This document shows positions 18,526-27,558 of a stretch of DNA of 64,000 nt, in pieces. Origin of the DNA: Lachnospiraceae bacterium A2 (GTDB lineage Bacteria > Bacillota > Clostridia > Lachnospirales > Lachnospiraceae); the NCBI GenBank assembly GCA_000403315.2, contig KE159636.1, positions 305,986-369,985 on the forward strand. The letters run 5' to 3'. The position numbers were made by a program, and so were the translations under genes. The notes beneath the pieces are model-generated. The model worked only from the letters and a program-made list of their open reading frames with translations. It was not told the DNA's origin and did not search any database. Every line of letters begins with the position of its first letter. Within the stretch, counting starts at the first letter, position 1.

Positions 18526-18708
18526 ATGGCAGAGAAATTAAAGATTACACTTGTAAAGTCTACAATCGGCGCGGTACCAAAGAACCGTAAGACAGTGGAA
18601 GCTTTAGGATTAAGGAAGCTCCACCACAGCGTGGAAATGCCGGATAACCCAGCAATCAGGGGAATGGTACGGCAGGTAAGGCACTTAGTGAAAGTAGAAG
18701 AAATTTAA
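18526..18708 (+). CDS. rpmD: 50S ribosomal protein L30
   Basis: A 60-residue L30, the short bacterial form, with [27 protein letters not shown] (split) and the C-terminal [14 protein letters not shown]. Many bacteria lack this gene; it is retained here in the normal position. Confidence 0.96.
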   Translation: MAEKLKITLVKSTIGAVPKNRKTVEALGLRKLHHSVEMPDNPAIRGMVRQVRHLVKVEEI

Positions 18709-18732
18709 GAGGACGTAAGGAGGTGTGTCAGA

Positions 18733-19170
18733 ATGGACTTATCAAATTTAAAGCCGGCAAAAGGCTCCAAGCACAAAAATTTCAGAAGGGGCCGCGGCCA
18801 TGCTTCAGGAAATGGTAAGACAGCAGGTAAGGGGCATAAAGGCCAGAAGGCACGTTCCGGGGCTCCAAGGCCCGGGTTCGAAGGCGGGCAGATGCCATTG
18901 TATAGGAGGATTCCAAAACGCGGCTTTACCAACAGGAATTCCAAAGATATCGTGGCAATCAACGTAGATGTGTTAGAAGTATTTGATAATGACGCAGTTG
19001 TGACTATAGAGGCATTGAAAGAACGGAAAATCGTGAAGAACCCAAAAGACGGCGTAAAGATTCTCGGAAATGGTGAGCTTACCAAGAAACTTACCGTGCA
19101 GGTAAATGCCTTTAGCGCAGGTGCAAAAGAAAAGATTGAGGCTCTTGGTGGAAAAGCAGAGGTGATTTAA
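18733..19170 (+). CDS. rplO: 50S ribosomal protein L15
   Basis: A 145-residue L15 with the basic, Gly-rich N-terminus ([20 protein letters not shown]) and [21 protein letters not shown] late 50S assembly protein. The stop shares a base with the secY start, so the two are coupled. Confidence 0.97.
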   Translation: MDLSNLKPAKGSKHKNFRRGRGHASGNGKTAGKGHKGQKARSGAPRPGFEGGQMPLYRRIPKRGFTNRNSKDIVAINVDVLEVFDNDAVVTIEALKERKIVKNPKDGVKILGNGELTKKLTVQVNAFSAGAKEKIEALGGKAEVI

Positions 19171-20489
19171 TGCTGGAAACACTCCGCAATGCATTTAAAA
19201 TTAAGGATATCAGGAACCGTATTTTCTATACCCTGGTGATGCTGGTGGTTATCAGGATTGGGTCACAGCTCCCCCTGCCCGGCGTCAATGCAGAAGTCAT
19301 TGCAAACTGGTTTGCAAACCAGGGGACGGATGCGCTTAATTTCTTTGATGCAATTACAGGCGGTTCTTTTGAGCAGATGTCAGTATTTGCGCTGAACATT
19401 ACGCCTTATATTACATCTTCCATCATTATGCAGCTTCTTACCATTGCTATCCCCAAGCTGGAGGAAATGCAGAAGGATGGGGAAGACGGAAGGAAGAAAA
19501 TTGCAGAGATTACGCGTTATGTAACGGTTGCACTTGCATTAATCCAGTCCATCGCCATGGCGGTTGCATTCGGGCGTGGCAATTATCTGGATAAATTCGA
19601 TGCAGCCCATGTAATTATGATGGTGACAGGGCTGACAGCAGGTTCTGCAGTGCTGATGTGGATTGGTGAGCGGATTACAGAGAATGGCGTGGGGAATGGT
19701 ATTTCCATCGTGCTGGTTATCAATATCATTTCACGGATCCCGGAAGACCTGATGACCCTCTACACCCAGTTTATTGCAAATGCGCCCAATGTAGGGAATG
19801 CAATCATTGCTGCTGCCGTAATCCTTGCGGTGATTTTGGTAACAGTGGTTTTTGTCATTATCCTCCAGGACGGCCAGCGCAGGATCCCGGTACAGTACAG
19901 CAAGAAAATCCAGGGGCGCAGGCAGGTAGGCGGGCAGTCCTCGCATATCCCGCTGAAAGTCAATACGGCAGGCGTAATCCCGATTATCTTTGCCCAGTCG
20001 ATTATGCAGTTCCCGGTGATTATTGCAGCTATTATGGGAAAAGGCAATGGGACAGGGATGGGGAGCAAAATCCTCCATGGATTATCCCAATCTTATTGGT
20101 GCGACCCGGAAAACCCCATTTACAGCATAGGCTTGCTGGTGTATATTGTGTTAGTCATTGCATTTGCGTATTTCTACACATCCATTACCTTCAACCCGCT
20201 GGAAATTGCCAATAACATGAAGCGGCAGGGCGGCTTTATCCCAGGCATCCGTCCCGGGAAGCCCACCAGTGAATACCTGACCAGGATCCTGAACTATATT
20301 GTATTTATCGGGGCAGTAGGGCTTATGATTGTAGCTGTTATCCCAATTTTCTTCAATGGGGTGTTCAGCGCAAATGTGTCCTTCGGTGGGACATCCATCA
20401 TCATTATTGTAGGTGTAGTAATTGAAACCTTAAAACAGATTGAATCCCAGATGCTGGTACGTTACTATAAAGGATTCTTAAATGATTAA
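19170..20489 (+). CDS. secY: Protein translocase subunit SecY
   Basis: A 439-residue, ten-helix channel protein. The first helix and plug region (RIGSQLPLPGV), the signature GNGISIVLVINIISRIPEDL in helix 4-5, and the conserved loop GGFIPGIRPGKPTSEYL are visible. SecY exports the preproteins of this window such as the one at 28678. It is overlapped by one base by rplO and is followed by a 75-bp gap before adk. Confidence 0.98.
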   Translation: MLETLRNAFKIKDIRNRIFYTLVMLVVIRIGSQLPLPGVNAEVIANWFANQGTDALNFFDAITGGSFEQMSVFALNITPYITSSIIMQLLTIAIPKLEEMQKDGEDGRKKIAEITRYVTVALALIQSIAMAVAFGRGNYLDKFDAAHVIMMVTGLTAGSAVLMWIGERITENGVGNGISIVLVINIISRIPEDLMTLYTQFIANAPNVGNAIIAAAVILAVILVTVVFVIILQDGQRRIPVQYSKKIQGRRQVGGQSSHIPLKVNTAGVIPIIFAQSIMQFPVIIAAIMGKGNGTGMGSKILHGLSQSYWCDPENPIYSIGLLVYIVLVIAFAYFYTSITFNPLEIANNMKRQGGFIPGIRPGKPTSEYLTRILNYIVFIGAVGLMIVAVIPIFFNGVFSANVSFGGTSIIIIVGVVIETLKQIESQMLVRYYKGFLND

Positions 20490-20564
20490 ACTACCATGTG
20501 TACCTAGGAGATGCCATGCATCTTCTGTGGTGCACTTGTGTTGTATGTAAGGAGGAGAACAAGT

Positions 20565-21209
20565 ATGAAAATTATTATGTTAGGAGCCCCAGGGGCTGGA
20601 AAAGGGACACAGGCAAAGCAGATTGCGGATAAGTACGGCATCCCACACATTTCTACCGGGGATATTTTCCGGGCGAACTTAAAACAGGGGACAGAGCTTG
20701 GGAAGAAAGCGAAAGAGTATATGGACCAGGGGCTTCTGGTGCCGGATGAGCTGACTTGCGATTTGGTTATGGACCGCATAGGGCAGGAAGACTGCAAGAA
20801 CGGTTTTGTGCTGGACGGGTTCCCAAGGACGATCCCGCAGGCAGAAGCATTGGACAAAGCGCTGGCAAACATCAATGAGAAAATGGATTATGCCGTTGAC
20901 GTGGATGTGCCGGACGAAAATATTGTCAACCGTATGTCTGGGCGCCGTGCCTGCATTAACTGCGGGGCAACCTACCACATCGTATCCATCCCCACCAAGG
21001 TAGAAGGCATCTGCGACCGTTGCGGGGAAAAAGTAGTGCTCCGTGACGACGACCAGCCGGAAACCGTAAAGAAGCGCCTGAATGTTTACCATGAGCAGAC
21101 ACAGCCATTGATTGACTATTATAAAAAACAGGATATTCTGAGGACAGTAGACGGGACACAGCCAATGGAACAGGTATTTGGCGCCATTGTGGAAATTTTA
21201 GGAGCGTAG
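20565..21209 (+). CDS. adk: Adenylate kinase, zinc-lid type
   Basis: A 214-residue enzyme catalysing ATP + AMP = 2 ADP. The P-loop is [10 protein letters not shown] (residues 7-16). The lid carries four cysteines ([10 protein letters not shown] ... [10 protein letters not shown], about residues 128-155), which bind zinc in Gram-positive forms. The ATG at 20565 follows AAGGAGGAG; the upstream in-frame ATG at 20511 would add a nonconserved leader. Confidence 0.97.
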   Translation: MKIIMLGAPGAGKGTQAKQIADKYGIPHISTGDIFRANLKQGTELGKKAKEYMDQGLLVPDELTCDLVMDRIGQEDCKNGFVLDGFPRTIPQAEALDKALANINEKMDYAVDVDVPDENIVNRMSGRRACINCGATYHIVSIPTKVEGICDRCGEKVVLRDDDQPETVKKRLNVYHEQTQPLIDYYKKQDILRTVDGTQPMEQVFGAIVEILGA

Positions 21210-21212
21210 GAT

Positions 21213-21977
21213 ATGTCAGTATCAATTAAATCTGCCAGAGAAATCGAATTAATGCGGGCAGCAGGGAAAATTCTGGAGAAAGTCCATGATAATCTGGGAA
21301 AAGCATTAAGGCCCGGGATGTCTACACTGGAGATAGACCGATTAGGAGAGGAAATTATTAGGAGCTATGGATGTATTCCCTCATTTAAGAATTATAATGG
21401 ATACCCGGCGTCTGTATGCGTGTCGGTGAACAATGAGGTGGTGCATGGAATCCCAAGCAAGATGCACCTGCTCCGTGAGGGGGATATCGTAAGCCTGGAT
21501 ATCGGCGTTATCTACAAGGGCTACCATTCCGATGCAGCAAGGACCCATGGGATTGGGGAGATTTCCGAAGATGCAGCATTGTTGATTGAAAGGACAAGGC
21601 AGAGTTTTTTTGAAGGCATAAAGTATGCAAAAGAAGGGCATCATCTACACGAGATTTCAAATGCAATCGCCGCTTATGCAGAGAGCTTTGGATATGGGGT
21701 TGTCAGGGATTTGGTGGGCCATGGGATTGGCACCCACCTCCATGAGGATCCGCAGATACCGAATTTCACGCAGAAAAGCAGGGGTGTCAGGCTAAAGGCA
21801 GGCATGACATTGGCAATTGAACCGATGATTAATGCAGGGCGTTATGATGTGGTATGGCAGGAGGATAACTGGACTGTGGTAACGCAGGACGGCTCCCTTT
21901 CTGCCCATTACGAAAATACGGTTTTAGTGACGGCTGGGGAACCGGAAATTTTATCCCTGTCCAGCACAGAGGCATAA
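21213..21977 (+). CDS. map: Methionine aminopeptidase, type I
   Basis: A 254-residue enzyme that removes N-terminal Met co-translationally. The metal ligands are visible: SLDIGVIYKGYHSDAARTHG (two Asp), GHGIGTHLHEDP (His), AIEPMI (Glu) and DGSLSAHYENT (Glu). It starts three bases after adk and appears co-transcribed with it, as in many Firmicutes. Confidence 0.97.
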   Translation: MSVSIKSAREIELMRAAGKILEKVHDNLGKALRPGMSTLEIDRLGEEIIRSYGCIPSFKNYNGYPASVCVSVNNEVVHGIPSKMHLLREGDIVSLDIGVIYKGYHSDAARTHGIGEISEDAALLIERTRQSFFEGIKYAKEGHHLHEISNAIAAYAESFGYGVVRDLVGHGIGTHLHEDPQIPNFTQKSRGVRLKAGMTLAIEPMINAGRYDVVWQEDNWTVVTQDGSLSAHYENTVLVTAGEPEILSLSSTEA

Positions 21978-22018
21978 AAGCTACTGGGACCGCATCCTTT
22001 TTCAATGTGGAGGCATGG

Positions 22019-22327
22019 ATGGATATTAAATTAGCAGTTTCCAGGGCAGGCCATGACAAAGACAGCATATATGTAATTGTGAAAGAAGAAGCCGATTGGG
22101 TTTATCTGGCGGATGGAACATGTAAGCCTTTGGAAAAACCAAAAAAAAAGAACAGGAAACATATTCAAATCATAAAAAAGCTTCCGAAAGAAATTACAGA
22201 AGTCTTTACGCAGGAGGATTTTCGGAATGAAGGAATAAAAAGGGCCATAAAGCTTTACCGGAAAAGCATCATGGATACCCAAGGCATGAAAAATCAGGAG
22301 GAAACCATATGTCAAAAGCAGACGTAA
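22019..22327 (+). CDS. KOW-domain RNA-binding protein (L14e/L27e-like)
   Basis: A 102-residue basic protein. The N-terminal third has a KOW-type pattern: [30 protein letters not shown] (residues 4-33, given in two pieces). It is then Lys-rich ([16 protein letters not shown]). Proteins of this kind occur between map and infA in many Clostridia and are annotated as KOW or L14e-like; their ribosomal role is unproven. I chose ATG 22019, five bases after GGAGG, rather than GTG 22007. It overlaps infA by 19 bases. Confidence 0.8.
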   Translation: MDIKLAVSRAGHDKDSIYVIVKEEADWVYLADGTCKPLEKPKKKNRKHIQIIKKLPKEITEVFTQEDFRNEGIKRAIKLYRKSIMDTQGMKNQEETICQKQT

Positions 22328-22527
22328 TCGAAGTAGAAGGAAAAGTAGTTGAGAAATTGCCAAACGCCATGTTCCAGGTGGAACTGGAAAATGGCCATCA
22401 GATCCTGGCGCATATCAGCGGGAAGCTGAGGATGAACTTCATCCGCATCCTGCCAGGAGATAAAGTTACAGTTGAAATGTCCCCGTATGACCTGACAAAA
22501 GGGAGGATTATCTGGAGGGATAAATAG
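22309..22527 (+). CDS. infA: Translation initiation factor IF-1
   Basis: A 72-residue OB-fold protein, the exact usual length, with [20 protein letters not shown], the [19 protein letters not shown] block and C-terminal [13 protein letters not shown]-1 binds the 30S A site. Its start overlaps the KOW gene, and a terminator follows 46 bases after its stop, so it closes the S10-spc transcript. Confidence 0.98.
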   Translation: MSKADVIEVEGKVVEKLPNAMFQVELENGHQILAHISGKLRMNFIRILPGDKVTVEMSPYDLTKGRIIWRDK

Positions 22528-22572
22528 GGCAGTCCTGAGTATGGATGGGCACATGCCATTACATGGGGAAAA

Positions 22573-22621
22573 CGCAGCTATCCCAGGGGAAACCCGTTGG
22601 GATGGCTGCATTTTGTTTTTA
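22573..22621 (+). terminator. Rho-independent terminator after infA
   Basis: GCAGCTATCCCA pairs with TGGGATGGCTGC around a loop of about 12 bases, and TTTTGTTTTT follows (22611-22620). This cleanly separates the S10-spc transcript from the rpmJ-alpha transcript. Confidence 0.88.
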
Positions 22622-22697
22622 TCTTATAGGAAAGGCCTTGTCACGCTAAAGCGTGAAAGTGAGGTGCAAAAAAAGAAGATTTTTTCTGCTAAAATCC

Positions 22698-22726
22698 TTG
22701 ATTTTTCTGAACGAAGATGGTATAAT
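22698..22726 (+). promoter_or_regulatory. Promoter of the rpmJ-rpsM-rpoA transcript
   Basis: TTGATT (22698-22703), 17 bp, TATAAT (22721-22726). It lies after the infA terminator and about 100 bp before rpmJ, so the alpha-operon genes have their own strong promoter. Confidence 0.85.
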
Positions 22727-22824
22727 ACCAGTTGAACGCTTTTGGAGCGATTTATTTTTGCGTACAAAAATATGCAAAAGAAAGTTCAGTATGTCAGTAC
22801 AGGCAGCAGAAAGGAGGAATTGCT

Positions 22825-22938
22825 GTGAAGGTAAGGTCATCCGTAAAACCGATTTGCGAAAAATGCAAAATCATTAAAAGAAAAGGAAGCATCCGGGTTA
22901 TTTGTGAAAACCCGAAACACAAACAGAGGCAGGGATAA
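22825..22938 (+). CDS. rpmJ: 50S ribosomal protein L36, zinc type
   Basis: A 37-residue L36, reading [16 protein letters not shown] then [21 protein letters not shown], with the C-x2-C, C and H ligands of the zinc ribbon. The start is GTG after AAAGGAGG. It is the smallest gene of the cluster and is separated from rpsM by an unusually long spacer. Confidence 0.95.
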   Translation: MKVRSSVKPICEKCKIIKRKGSIRVICENPKHKQRQG

Positions 22939-23334
22939 CGGAGGGCGCTTGGGAGGAACAGGCGTTTTCTGAGGCCTCATTTTATTTTATGTGCGGCTGT
23001 AGTGAAACACCAGGGACAGTTGTCAGATAAGCAGGAAGGGTTTCACTATTCATAATAGCAGCGGGCACGGCTGTCCCCGGTTTTCTGGTACCGGGAGGGC
23101 TTGGGGGAATGTGCCGGAGGAAAGACTCAGCAGAAGGCAAGGATATGCACTCATTTCAGGACGAGCAACCGTAGCTGCATATGCTTGTATTCCGTGTTTA
23201 AGGCAGGCTTAGTTGCAGGCATGCCTGGGCTGCTGCAAGCGGGTGCAGGGACATTGCGGGCCGCAAAAGGGCAGCAGGAGGTTGGAAGGATCCAAGCAGA
23301 GAAGATTAGAAGATTATGGAGGTGTACGACACAC
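22939..23334 (+). promoter_or_regulatory. Long structured spacer between rpmJ and rpsM
   Basis: About 395 bases without a credible gene, inside what is normally a tight operon. It holds a perfect 9-bp stem TAGTGAAAC (23000-23008)/GTTTCACTA (23040-23048), then CCCGG (23076-23080)/CCGGG (23091-23095). The frame upstream of rpsM happens to be open from 23101, but no ribosome site or family similarity supports a longer S13. A regulatory leader, possibly the S4-type control seen for the alpha operon in E. coli, is an inference. Confidence 0.5.
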
Positions 23335-23703
23335 ATGGCTCGTATCGCAGGTGTAGATTTACCAAGAGAAAAACGTGTTGAGATAGGATTGACTTATATT
23401 TATGGGATTGGAAGGGCAAGCTCCAACCGTATCTTGGCAGAAGCAAAAGTGAATCCTGATACCCGTGTCAGGGATTTGACAGACGAAGAAGTAAAGAGGA
23501 TCAGTGAAGTGGTAGATGCAACCCAGACGGTGGAAGGTGACTTGAGGAGGGAAATAGCCCTGAATATCAAGCGCCTGCAGGAAATTGGGTGCTACCGCGG
23601 CATCCGCCACAGGAAAGGGCTTCCAGTCCGCGGCCAGAATACAAAGACCAATGCAAGGACAAGGAAAGGCCCCAAGAGGACAGTTGCAAACAAGAAGAAA
23701 TAA
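23335..23703 (+). CDS. rpsM: 30S ribosomal protein S13
   Basis: A 122-residue S13 beginning [20 protein letters not shown], with the helix-two-turn-helix [11 protein letters not shown] and the C-terminal basic tail [17 protein letters not shown]. It contacts the P-site tRNA and forms a bridge to the 50S. ATG 23335 follows TGGAGG. Confidence 0.97.
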   Translation: MARIAGVDLPREKRVEIGLTYIYGIGRASSNRILAEAKVNPDTRVRDLTDEEVKRISEVVDATQTVEGDLRREIALNIKRLQEIGCYRGIRHRKGLPVRGQNTKTNARTRKGPKRTVANKKK

Positions 23704-23775
23704 GCAGGCAGGGTTGCTTGCGGGGATTTAGGCAATCATTAAAGATTATTTGAGAGAAAGTAGGTTAGTTTAGAT

Positions 23776-24171
23776 ATGGCGAAAAACACTGCAAAAAAAG
23801 TGACAAAAAAGCGCGTAAAGAAAAACGTTGAACGTGGACAGGCGCACATTCAGTCATCTTTTAACAATACAATTGTAACAATTACAGATGCTGAAGGAAA
23901 TGCTTTATCATGGGCAAGTGCAGGCGGTCTTGGTTTTAGAGGTTCAAGGAAATCTACTCCATATGCTGCACAGATGGCAGCAGAAACAGCAACAAAGGCA
24001 GCTCTTGTACATGGCTTAAAAACAGTAGACGTTATGGTAAAAGGACCCGGATCCGGAAGGGAAGCAGCAATCCGTGCGCTTCAGGCATGCGGCCTTGAGG
24101 TAACAAGCATTAAAGACGTAACCCCGGTGCCACACAATGGATGCCGCCCGCCCAAACGTAGAAGAGTCTGA
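23776..24171 (+). CDS. rpsK: 30S ribosomal protein S11
   Basis: A 131-residue S11 with [37 protein letters not shown] and the C-terminal signature [18 protein letters not shown]. It lies at the 30S platform beside the mRNA exit. The 72-bp gap from rpsM has a weak ribosome site (GAGAAAG). Confidence 0.97.
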   Translation: MAKNTAKKVTKKRVKKNVERGQAHIQSSFNNTIVTITDAEGNALSWASAGGLGFRGSRKSTPYAAQMAAETATKAALVHGLKTVDVMVKGPGSGREAAIRALQACGLEVTSIKDVTPVPHNGCRPPKRRRV

Positions 24172-24190
24172 TTAGGAGGTATAAGTTAAG

Positions 24191-24784
24191 ATGGCAGTAA
24201 ATAGAGTTCCCGTTCTTAAGAGATGCAGGTCCCTTGGTTTAGATCCAATTTATCTGGGGATTGACAAGAAGTCCAACAGGCAGCTGAAAAGGGCAAACCG
24301 GAAGGTGTCTGAATATGGGCTCCAGTTAAAAGAAAAACAGAAAGCAAAGTTCATTTACGGCGTATTGGAGAAGCCTTTCCATAATTATTACCTGAAAGCC
24401 GACAGGATGAAGGGCATGACAGGTGAAAACCTGATGATTATTTTGGAAAGCAGGCTGGACAATGTCGTATTCCGTTTGGGATTGGCAAGGACCAGGAAAG
24501 AAGCAAGGCAGATTGTAGGCCATAAGCATGTTTTGGTAAATGGCAAGCAGGTGAAGGTGCCTTCTTACCTGGTAAAAGCTGGCGACACAATCGAAATCAA
24601 AGAGAAATGCAAAGGCTCCCAGAGATACAAAGATATCCTTGAGGTAACTGGCGGAAGGCTGGTTCCGGAATGGCTGGATGCAGACCAGGAAAACCTGAAG
24701 GGTACTGTAAAGGAATTACCGAACAGAGAGGCAATTGACGTCCCGGTAAACGAAATGCTTATCGTCGAGTTATATTCTAAATAA
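24191..24784 (+). CDS. rpsD: 30S ribosomal protein S4
   Basis: A 197-residue S4 with an S4 RNA-binding domain near [20 protein letters not shown] (residues about 88-107) and the [17 protein letters not shown] strand. It lacks the N-terminal Cys knuckle, as in many Clostridia. S4 is a primary 16S binder and, in other bacteria, the regulator of this operon or of its own gene. Placement inside the alpha cluster fits Clostridia rather than Bacillus. Confidence 0.96.
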   Translation: MAVNRVPVLKRCRSLGLDPIYLGIDKKSNRQLKRANRKVSEYGLQLKEKQKAKFIYGVLEKPFHNYYLKADRMKGMTGENLMIILESRLDNVVFRLGLARTRKEARQIVGHKHVLVNGKQVKVPSYLVKAGDTIEIKEKCKGSQRYKDILEVTGGRLVPEWLDADQENLKGTVKELPNREAIDVPVNEMLIVELYSK

Positions 24785-24825
24785 TCATTAACAAGCAACG
24801 ATACCCGAAAAGGAGGGACTTTGTA

Positions 24826-25785
24826 GTGTTCGATTTTGAAAAACCGAAAATTGAAATTTCTCAAATTTCAGAAGACAAAAAATACGGCAGATTTGTTGTA
24901 GAGCCTCTGGAACGGGGCTATGGTACTACACTCGGCAACTCTTTGCGGAGGATTATGCTTTCTTCCCTGCCGGGCGCAGCAGTCAGTCAGGTAAAAATCG
25001 AAAGTGTTTTGCATGAATTCAGTTCCATCCCCGGTGTAAAGGAAGATGTGACTGAGATTATTATGAACATCAAGAATCTGGCATTAAAAAACACCAGCCC
25101 AACAAACGAGTCTAAAGTTGCTTACATTGAATTTGAAGGCGAAGGCGTAGTCACAGCTGCAGATATCCAGGTTGACCCGGATATCCAAGTGCTGAACCCG
25201 GAATTAGTCATTGCCCACTTAAATGGCGGCGCAGATTCCAGATTATATATGGAACTGACCATTACAAAAGGCAGGGGATATGTCAGTGCAGATAAGAACA
25301 AGAGTGAAGATGTCCCAATTGGCGTGATTGCGGTGGATTCCATTTATACACCAGTAGAGCGTGTAAACCTTACGATCGAAAACACCCGTGTGGGGCAGAT
25401 TACAGATTATGATAAGCTTACCCTTGACGTTTTCACAAACGGTACCTTAGAGCCGGATGAAGCGGTAAGCTTGGCAGCGAAAGTTCTGAGCGAGCATCTG
25501 AACCTGTTCATTGACTTGTCTGAGAATGCAAGGACCGCAGAAGTCATGATTGAAAAAGAGGACAATGCGAAAGAAAAAGTCCTTGAAATGAACATTGACG
25601 AACTGGAATTGTCCGTCCGTTCTTACAACTGCCTGAAACGGGCAGGCATCAATACGGTGGAAGAACTGACAAACAGGACGCCGGAAGACATGATGAAGGT
25701 CCGCAACCTCGGGCGCAAGTCTTTAGAAGAAGTATTGGCAAAATTAAAAGAACTTGGATTGCAGTTAAATCCTGGTGAGGAATAA
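24826..25785 (+). CDS. rpoA: RNA polymerase subunit alpha
   Basis: A 319-residue alpha subunit. The N-terminal dimerisation domain shows [20 protein letters not shown] and [14 protein letters not shown]; the C-terminal domain has [20 protein letters not shown] and [15 protein letters not shown], which bind UP elements and activators. The start is GTG at 24826 after AAAAGGAGGG. Confidence 0.98.
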   Translation: MFDFEKPKIEISQISEDKKYGRFVVEPLERGYGTTLGNSLRRIMLSSLPGAAVSQVKIESVLHEFSSIPGVKEDVTEIIMNIKNLALKNTSPTNESKVAYIEFEGEGVVTAADIQVDPDIQVLNPELVIAHLNGGADSRLYMELTITKGRGYVSADKNKSEDVPIGVIAVDSIYTPVERVNLTIENTRVGQITDYDKLTLDVFTNGTLEPDEAVSLAAKVLSEHLNLFIDLSENARTAEVMIEKEDNAKEKVLEMNIDELELSVRSYNCLKRAGINTVEELTNRTPEDMMKVRNLGRKSLEEVLAKLKELGLQLNPGEE

Positions 25786-25886
25786 ACAGGGGTTGTAAGG
25801 CCAAAAGGCAAAGCCCTGCGCATATCATGTTCGGTAAATAAGACCAAAAGGCATTGCCGGATATTTAAAATGGAGGAAGAACAGAA

Positions 25887-26423
25887 ATGGCAAAATATAG
25901 GAAATTAGGCAGGACCTCAGACCAGAGGAAAGCTTTACTCAGGAATCAGGTAACCGCATTGCTGTACCATGGCAGGATTGTTACTACTGAAGCAAAGGCA
26001 AAAGAAGTCCGCAAAATAGCGGAAAAGCTTATTGCCATGGCTATCCGTGAAAAGGACAATTTTGAGGAAGTTACAGTAACTGCAAAAGTTGCCCGTAAAG
26101 ACAAGGATGGCAAGAGGATCAAAGAAGTCGTAGACGGCAAGAAAGTAAGTGTTTACGATGAGGTAGAGAGGAAAATCAAAAAAGACCTTCCTTCCCGCCT
26201 TCATGCAAGGCGCCAGATGAACAAGGTATTATACCCTGTGACATTTGTCCCCGCTGATAATGCAGGAAAGAAGAAGAACACCAAGAAAGTGAACCTTCCG
26301 AATAAAATATTTGACGAAATTGCTCCAAAATACGAAGGCCGTAACGGTGGTTACACCAGAATCGTCAAAATCGGGCAGCGGAAAGGCGACGGTGCTTTAG
26401 AGGTTCTCCTTGAATTAGTATAG
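25887..26423 (+). CDS. rplQ: 50S ribosomal protein L17, extended form
   Basis: Residues 1-65 match L17 ([20 protein letters not shown] ... [16 protein letters not shown]), and the C-terminus ends with the L17 block [17 protein letters not shown]. At 178 residues it is about 50 longer than the usual 115-130. The extra, Lys-rich segment lies between (about residues 68-140, including [19 protein letters not shown]). Long L17 forms occur in related Clostridia, so I read it as a lineage feature. Last gene of the cluster. Confidence 0.95.
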   Translation: MAKYRKLGRTSDQRKALLRNQVTALLYHGRIVTTEAKAKEVRKIAEKLIAMAIREKDNFEEVTVTAKVARKDKDGKRIKEVVDGKKVSVYDEVERKIKKDLPSRLHARRQMNKVLYPVTFVPADNAGKKKNTKKVNLPNKIFDEIAPKYEGRNGGYTRIVKIGQRKGDGALEVLLELV

Positions 26424-26465
26424 GGACGGAAAAAGAAAATAATACAGGCGCAGGCTTGGGATTAG

Positions 26466-26513
26466 CCGCGGGAAAGAATATTTGAAATGTATTCTTTCCT
26501 GCGGTTATTTTTT
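26466..26513 (+). terminator. Rho-independent terminator after rplQ
   Basis: CCGC-G-GGAAAGAATA pairs with TATTCTTTCC-T-GCGG, followed by TTATTTTTTG. The long stem and T-tract mark the end of the alpha operon. Confidence 0.9.
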
Positions 26514-26584
26514 GTACAAATGTGACGATGTAACTTATTAATAGGGAACGGATTCCCGCAGCAAAGTTTCAAGGAGGGAAAAAC

Positions 26585-27442
26585 ATGAAAGTAAATTCAT
26601 ACAGCGCAGCCGGGGTAGCTTCCAGCAGTATGCAGGGAACGGTGTCTGCCGGCAGTACAGGAAAACCCAGTCCGGCTTCAAGGAAAAACAATTCCAAGGC
26701 GAAAAAGAAAAATGTAAATTATAACCCGAGGGAAATACGTTCCGCTCTTTTGCGGGCAAAAAGGTCACAGAGTTCCGGGCAGGTTTTGGCGCAGGCCAAA
26801 GGGAAGCTAGTCAGCCTGTTGAAAGCCAAGGGCACTGGGCAGTACAACGAATCACAGCTTACGGCCGCCATTGTCCATGCCAAAAGGATGGTGCGCTGCG
26901 CCCAGATGAAAACCCAGAACTTAAAACAGGAAGAACAGCTCCAGAAAAGGCAGGCAAAAGAAACCAAGGCAGAAGAACAGCAGCAGAAAAATGACATCAA
27001 ACTGCGGGTAAAACGCAAGGAACAGAACTTAAAGCAAAAAGCAAAATCCGAAAAAACCCATCGGAACCAGAAACAGAAACGCCAGCAGCAGGAATTGATG
27101 CAAAAGCGCCGTTTAAACCGGAGCAAAGAGCTGGAGAAGCTGGATGAAGCTGATTTGGAATATAAGAAAAATATGGCGAATTCCGGCAGCAGTTCTGAGG
27201 GTATGGACAGCGCAATGTCTTACCTTCCGCAAGACGGCGTAGAGCTTGTGTTAAGTGAAGACGGCATGGAACTGACAGAAGCCCAGCTTGAACAGCAGAT
27301 AGAGCAGCAGGTGGAACAGATGGTTGCAGCAGAGATGGCAGCCGTAACTGCTATGCCAGATGTTTCCTTTAATATGGATGCAGCGGCAGGAGGGGGAGAA
27401 TTTGCCGGTGGGGATTTGCCAGCAATGGATGTGCTGGTTTAA
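26585..27442 (+). CDS. Hypothetical Lys/Gln-rich coiled-coil protein, 285 aa
   Basis: Not recognised. No signal peptide or membrane segment. The Ser-rich N-terminus is followed by NYNPREIRSALLRAKRS and TAAIVHAKRMVRCAQMK (residues about 40-118). A very basic Gln/Lys coiled coil spans about 118-190, and the C-terminal third is acidic and Met/Gln-rich (LEQQIEQQVEQMVAAEMAAV). Charge thus switches from strongly basic to acidic along the chain. AAGGAGGG precedes the ATG. It follows the rplQ terminator, so it is transcribed separately. It may share a family with the protein at 8594. Confidence 0.6.
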   Translation: MKVNSYSAAGVASSSMQGTVSAGSTGKPSPASRKNNSKAKKKNVNYNPREIRSALLRAKRSQSSGQVLAQAKGKLVSLLKAKGTGQYNESQLTAAIVHAKRMVRCAQMKTQNLKQEEQLQKRQAKETKAEEQQQKNDIKLRVKRKEQNLKQKAKSEKTHRNQKQKRQQQELMQKRRLNRSKELEKLDEADLEYKKNMANSGSSSEGMDSAMSYLPQDGVELVLSEDGMELTEAQLEQQIEQQVEQMVAAEMAAVTAMPDVSFNMDAAAGGGEFAGGDLPAMDVLV

Positions 27443-27484
27443 GGCTATGAAGATGCTGGGGGATTGCAGCATAGGGGTGTTTGG

Positions 27485-27558
27485 GGAGTTCTAATGTAAA
27501 AACAGGGATAGTGTAAAATAAATTGTGTTTTTGGAACAAAATGGCTTCTTTTCGGTAA
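27485..27558 (+). mobile_element. Possible insertion-sequence end remnant
   Basis: The segment around 27503-27530 (GGGATAGTGTAAAATAAATT, then GTGTTTT) resembles, from memory, the outer ends of IS256/Mutator-type elements in gut Clostridia. No transposase remains. It stands exactly where the homologous part of the following restriction gene begins, which would fit truncation by an insertion. The family assignment is tentative. Confidence 0.3.

Noticed and set aside
23101..23334. 78-residue extension of S13 or a separate small gene
   Set aside because: No ribosome site, no family similarity, and S13 has its normal start with TGGAGG at 23335.
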